A stretch of 64,000 bases of DNA from Haloferax sulfurifontis ATCC BAA-897 (GTDB lineage: Archaea > Halobacteriota > Halobacteria > Halobacteriales > Haloferacaceae). This document shows positions 60,949 through 64,000 of the stretch, one piece after another. Under the pieces are notes generated by a model. It worked only from the letters and a program-made list of their open reading frames with translations. It did no database searches and was not told the origin of the DNA. The stretch lies in the NCBI RefSeq assembly GCF_000337835.1, contig NZ_AOLM01000004.1:186001-250000 (forward strand), read 5' to 3'. Within the stretch, counting starts at the first letter, position 1, and the number at the start of each line of letters is the position of its first letter. A program made the translations under genes and the position numbers.

Positions 60949-61722
60949 ATGAGCTGGGACACCCTCCGACTCGACTGGGACGGCGACGTGGCGACCATCA
61001 CCATCGACCGCCCCGAGCAGATGAACGCGCTGAACGCGGACACGCTCGACGCGCTCGAAGCGGCGCTCGACGAGGCCGAAGACGGCGGCGCGCGGGTGGT
61101 CGTCCTCACCGGCGCGGGCGACAAGGCGTTCGTCGCGGGCGCGGACATCGGCTACATGAAGGACATCGGAACGCCCGCCGCGCAGAACTACGCCGAGCAG
61201 GGCCACCGCATCGCGACGCGCTTGGAGGAGTTCCCCGCGCCGACCGTCGCGGCCATCAACGGCTACGCCTTCGGCGGCGGCATGGAACTTGCGCTGGCGT
61301 GTGACCTCCGGGTCGCCTCCGAGCGCGCGCTCCTCGGGCAGACCGAAATCGACCTCGGCATCACGCCCGGTTGGGGCGGGAACGTCCGCCTGCCCGCGCT
61401 CGTCGGCGACGAGGTCGCGCGACGGCTCATCTTCTTCGGCGAGCGCATCGACGCCAGCGACGCCCACGAGTACGGCATCGTCGGCGAGGTCGTCGCCCAC
61501 GACCAGCTCGAATCGCACGTCGAGGACCTCGCCGCCGAGCTCGCGTCGAAGCCGCGACACGCCCTCGCGGGCGCGAAAGCCGCCATCAACATGTCTCACG
61601 ACGCGCCGCGTGACGCCGCGCTCGACTTCGAGGCCCGCGTCTGGAGCGGCCTGTTCGGTACCCACGACCAGCGCGAGGGGATGGAGGCGTTCCTCGACAA
61701 GCGCGACCCCGACTTCGAATAG
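60949..61722 (+). CDS. Enoyl-CoA hydratase/isomerase
   Basis: A 257-residue crotonase-fold protein starting at ATG 60949. It has TITIDRPEQMNALN, the oxyanion region AFVAGADIGYMKDI, GYAFGGGMELALACD, and GQTEIDLGITPGWGG with the catalytic Glu region. Hydration of 2-enoyl-CoA in fatty acid or amino acid breakdown is expected. AT-rich GTTAATTATTATCC lies about 30 nt upstream as a promoter. Confidence 0.92.
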   Translation: MSWDTLRLDWDGDVATITIDRPEQMNALNADTLDALEAALDEAEDGGARVVVLTGAGDKAFVAGADIGYMKDIGTPAAQNYAEQGHRIATRLEEFPAPTVAAINGYAFGGGMELALACDLRVASERALLGQTEIDLGITPGWGGNVRLPALVGDEVARRLIFFGERIDASDAHEYGIVGEVVAHDQLESHVEDLAAELASKPRHALAGAKAAINMSHDAPRDAALDFEARVWSGLFGTHDQREGMEAFLDKRDPDFE

Positions 61723-61842
61723 AACTCGACTGAGAGACCGTTCTCCGGTGATGTCGGCCGATTAGCCTCACCGATTCCGCACTGTCGCCGTGCTAGCACG
61801 GCTCCTACAACTGCTAATACGCTCCATGTATAATGAACAATC

Positions 61843-62100
61843 GTGAAAGAATCCATCACGCTCGGCCGCGTCGAATCCCTCCTCGAAGACCTCTCGTACC
61901 CGGTCTCGCGCCGGGACGCCGCGGCCTCCCTCGACGGTGTGACGGTGCTCATGGCCGACGGGAACGCCGACCTCGGCGAGTTGGTCGGGAACTGCCTCAC
62001 GGCCGAGTTCGCCGACGCGAAGGACCTGTACTACGAACTGAACAACGCGATGCCCATCGAGGCGCTCGGCGAGCCGGGGCAGTCCGACGGCGACGCCTGA
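61843..62100 (+). CDS. Small conserved haloarchaeal protein (DUF5789-like), 85 aa
   Basis: A GTG-start protein. LGRVESLLEDLSYPVSRRDAA is a short helical domain and VTVLMADGNADLGELV a beta element, then PIEALGEPGQSDGD ends the protein. This resembles small haloarchaeal proteins of the DUF5789 type. The AT-rich GTATAATGAAC about 20 nt upstream may be its promoter. No function known. Confidence 0.68.
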   Translation: MKESITLGRVESLLEDLSYPVSRRDAAASLDGVTVLMADGNADLGELVGNCLTAEFADAKDLYYELNNAMPIEALGEPGQSDGDA

Positions 62101-62217
62101 GTCGCCCGTTTCGACCCGGTTCAGTCGCTCGCTTCGCGCCGGCCTTTTTCAGCGCTCACCCCGCGAGCGCGGCGCAATCCTGACGCTTAAGTCCTTCAAG
62201 CGGTAGGACGTACTATC

Positions 62218-62538
62218 ATGGAGTTTTGCGACGACTGCGGGTCCCTGATGACGCCGCAAGACGGCGTCTGGGTCTGTCCGAACGGCCACGAGAAAGCGCG
62301 CGACAGCGAAAAGGAGAAGTCGATGGTCACGACCGAGGGCCAGGAGTCCAGCGAGGTCGTCGACATGTCCGACGTGGACAACGCCGACATCGGGCCGACG
62401 ACGAAGGCCATCTGCCCGAAGTGCGGCCACGACGTGGCGCGCTACGAGATGAAGCAGATTCGCTCGGCCGACGAGTCCGAGACGCGTTTCTTCACCTGCG
62501 TCGAGTGCGACCACAAGTGGCGCGAAGACGACCACTGA
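62218..62538 (+). CDS. tfs: Transcript cleavage factor TFS
   Basis: A 106-residue protein. The N-terminal zinc ribbon has CDDC and CPNGH, and the C-terminal TFIIS-type ribbon has CPKC and CVEC around RSADESETRFF, whose Asp-Glu pair is the catalytic tip that reaches the RNA polymerase active site. It rescues backtracked polymerase by stimulating RNA cleavage. Start and length match the archaeal family. The Asp-Glu tip is intact, so it should be active. Confidence 0.93.
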   Translation: MEFCDDCGSLMTPQDGVWVCPNGHEKARDSEKEKSMVTTEGQESSEVVDMSDVDNADIGPTTKAICPKCGHDVARYEMKQIRSADESETRFFTCVECDHKWREDDH

Positions 62539-62578
62539 GCGACTCCCCTTTTTGAGCCCTCCGTCCGTAACGCGGGGT

Positions 62579-63199
62579 ATGGCCGACGCGCTCGCCCCGC
62601 CGACCCTCCCGCCGCTTGAGGGGTGGGTCCGCGTCGACGACGCGACCGACCGCCCGTTCGAACTCGGCCCCGTCAGCGTCGTCGCCCGGACGGTCGTCTA
62701 CGAGGACGCCGCCATCCGCGAGCGCGTGCCGGCGGCCGCCGACGCCCCGTGGCGTTTTCTGTTCGCCAGCCGCCTCGAAATCCGGCCGCACACGCCGCCG
62801 TCGAAGGCGCTGACGAAACTGGTCGGCAAGCGCGCGAGCGCCGGTTTCCGGTCGCGCCTCGAAGCCCGCGGCTTCTCGGACGTTCGGCGCGTCGAGTCGC
62901 GGACGCTCCGGGTTCGGGTCGGTGGCGGCGACGAGACTGGTTCCGCCGGCGACGGCGGGACCGAAGCCGAGGCCGACGTGGTCCGGTACGCCGCGACCGT
63001 CGAACTCGCGGGGGTCGAACTCGCGGCCGACGCCTACCTCGCGGTGACGCCGGTCGACGGCGAGTTCCTCCTGACCGGCGGCGCGTACCCCCGCGAGGTC
63101 CGCGGCGGCGACGCGGAAACGGCGGCGGCGCTCCGCGAGGTAATCGAGCCGGAGCGGTTCAGAGAAGAGCTGTTTCGCGTGATTCGCCGCGTCGGGTGA
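62579..63199 (+). CDS. Haloarchaeal protein of unknown function, 206 aa
   Basis: Starts at ATG 62579. PFELGPVSVVARTVVYEDAAIRE, FASRLEIRPHTPPSKALTKL and LEARGFSDVRRVESRTLRV show an alpha/beta pattern. A short Gly/Asp/Glu-rich insertion lies in the middle (residues 115-135). YLAVTPVDGEFLLTGGAYP looks like a barrel strand pair. I recognise no motif. It lies 40 bp after TFS and is co-oriented. Confidence 0.68.
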   Translation: MADALAPPTLPPLEGWVRVDDATDRPFELGPVSVVARTVVYEDAAIRERVPAAADAPWRFLFASRLEIRPHTPPSKALTKLVGKRASAGFRSRLEARGFSDVRRVESRTLRVRVGGGDETGSAGDGGTEAEADVVRYAATVELAGVELAADAYLAVTPVDGEFLLTGGAYPREVRGGDAETAAALREVIEPERFREELFRVIRRVG

Positions 63200-63250
63200 G
63201 GCGACGCCGACGGACCGAAAACGGGGCTGGCCCGGCGGCGTCGGTGTCGT

Positions 63251-63976
63251 TCACTCGTTGCGGGCGAACACGAGGTAGCCGGTGTGGCCGACGCCGGCGG
63301 TCGAGGGGCGCGACCCCCGGTCGTTGAAGTCCATGTGGCGCTGAATCGTCTCGAACGTCTCCACGTCCGAGAGGCCCGCCTCTCTGGCGGCTTCGACCGC
63401 CGCGCGCGTGCCCTCCACGAACGGGGAGTAGACGGCGACGTAGCCGCCGGTCACGAGCAGGTCGGGCGCGTGGCGGACGACCTCGGGCGCGTTCTCGGTG
63501 TCGAGGGTGAGCGCGTCGAACGCCGACGCCGCGAGGTCGTCGACCTCGTCCGTGATGTCGCCGGTGCGAACGTCGACGCGTTCTTCGACGCCGGCGAGTC
63601 GCATGTTCTCGCGGGCCACGTCGGCGAACTCGGCGTCGCGTTCGAACGTCGTCACGTCGACGCCGAGGCGACCGAGGTACGCCGAGAGGACGCCCGTGCC
63701 GGTCCCCGCGTCGAGGACGCGCTCGCCGGCCGCGATGCCCGTGTGGCCGACGATGAGGCCGATGTCTCGCGGCATCATCGGCGCGCCGGTGCGCTCGAAG
63801 TGGTTGAAGAGGTCCGGGCCGCGCGGCTCGCGGACGAGGAACTCCTCGCCGATGTGGGTTTCGAGCGTCTGGCCGGCTTCGACGTCCTCGGGGACGGTGA
63901 GCATCCCGAGGTCGGTGTGAAGCTCGTCGCCGGGCGCCCGGAGGTACTCCCGGTCGCCGTGGACGAGGAGTATCAC
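63251..63976 (-). CDS. tRNA (adenine-N1)-methyltransferase, TrmI family
   Basis: A 241-residue protein. The N-terminal beta domain has FLVREPRGPDLFNHFERTGAP; GHTGIAAGERVLDAGTGTGVLS holds SAM motif I; VTTFERDAEF and VDVRTGDITD follow. The C-terminal half has ALTLDTENAPEVV, where bacterial members have a Pro-rich motif. This is the archaeal TrmI (m1A57/58) family. Start is GTG 63976, overlapping a probable upstream stop (TGA at 63973-63975). Confidence 0.88.
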   Translation of the reverse strand: MILLVHGDREYLRAPGDELHTDLGMLTVPEDVEAGQTLETHIGEEFLVREPRGPDLFNHFERTGAPMMPRDIGLIVGHTGIAAGERVLDAGTGTGVLSAYLGRLGVDVTTFERDAEFADVARENMRLAGVEERVDVRTGDITDEVDDLAASAFDALTLDTENAPEVVRHAPDLLVTGGYVAVYSPFVEGTRAAVEAAREAGLSDVETFETIQRHMDFNDRGSRPSTAGVGHTGYLVFARNE

Positions 63977-64000
63977 TCCAGTCGCGCGATGGCCGCGGCG
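63973..64000 (-). CDS. Possible C-terminal fragment of an upstream gene
   Basis: On the minus strand the frame from base 64000 ends in TGA at 63973-63975 and overlaps the TrmI GTG as GTGA. It encodes only about eight residues (ending AIARLE) within the window, so neither identity nor coding status can be judged. The 4-bp overlap is typical of coupled genes. Confidence 0.3.

Noticed and set aside
1-64000. CRISPR array
   Set aside because: No regularly spaced repeats with unique spacers; the tandem repeats at 38.2 and 43.8 kb have no spacers.

Overview
The window looks like a chromosomal segment of a halophilic archaeon (class Halobacteria), probably Haloferax or a close relative. The proteins are strongly acidic, the right half is very GC-rich with G/C-ending codons, and it carries archaeal genes: chromosomal protein MC1, transcript-cleavage factor TFS, a haloarchaeal-type (phospho)mevalonate decarboxylase for isoprenoid lipids, geranylgeranyl reductase and archaeal TrmI. 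No rRNA, tRNA or CRISPR array was recognised by eye.

Positions 1 to about 28,850 are accessory DNA of lower and patchy GC. From 1 to 19.9 kb it reads as a defence island: a partial PIN-domain gene; a DUF1156 adenine-specific DNA methylase with zinc ribbons; a giant HSP90-like (sacsin-type) ATPase fused to an HNH nuclease; a divergent GmrSD-type (DUF262-DUF1524) restriction enzyme; an unknown gene; a winged-helix membrane protein whose 3' end is cut by an IS1595-family insertion; a DUF499 AAA+ ATPase; a SNF2-type helicase; and a coupled coiled-coil zinc-ribbon protein. DUF1156, DUF499 and SNF2 proteins are known to associate in prokaryotic defence islands. Here they flank a block of other nucleases, which gives the best candidate in the window for a composite, little-described system.

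From 19.9 to 28.6 kb lies integrated-element DNA: two related tyrosine recombinases, an operon ending in a ribbon-helix-helix-like protein, an XPD/DinG-like helicase next to two strong inverted repeats, a degenerate Mrr-like protein and a winged-helix/PIN toxin-antitoxin pair.

From about 28.9 kb to the end is typical GC-rich haloarchaeal backbone: YHS-containing permease, MC1, a frameshifted phosphotransferase, HAD hydrolase, acyl-CoA dehydrogenase, two histidine kinases, NDH-2-like oxidoreductase, mevalonate decarboxylase, DoxX with a nearby regulator, acylphosphatase, phosphohexomutase, a complete BMP-type (nucleoside-like) ABC transporter, geranylgeranyl reductase, M20 amidohydrolase, NhaC antiporter, an S10 paralogue, Nudix hydrolase, a DUF5787 protein with nuclease-like motifs, methyltransferases, enoyl-CoA hydratase, TFS and TrmI.

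Starts were chosen from TATA-like boxes about 25-35 nt upstream (leaderless genes), Shine-Dalgarno sites, or 4-bp gene overlaps where visible. All family calls come from reading motifs by eye; no database search was run.
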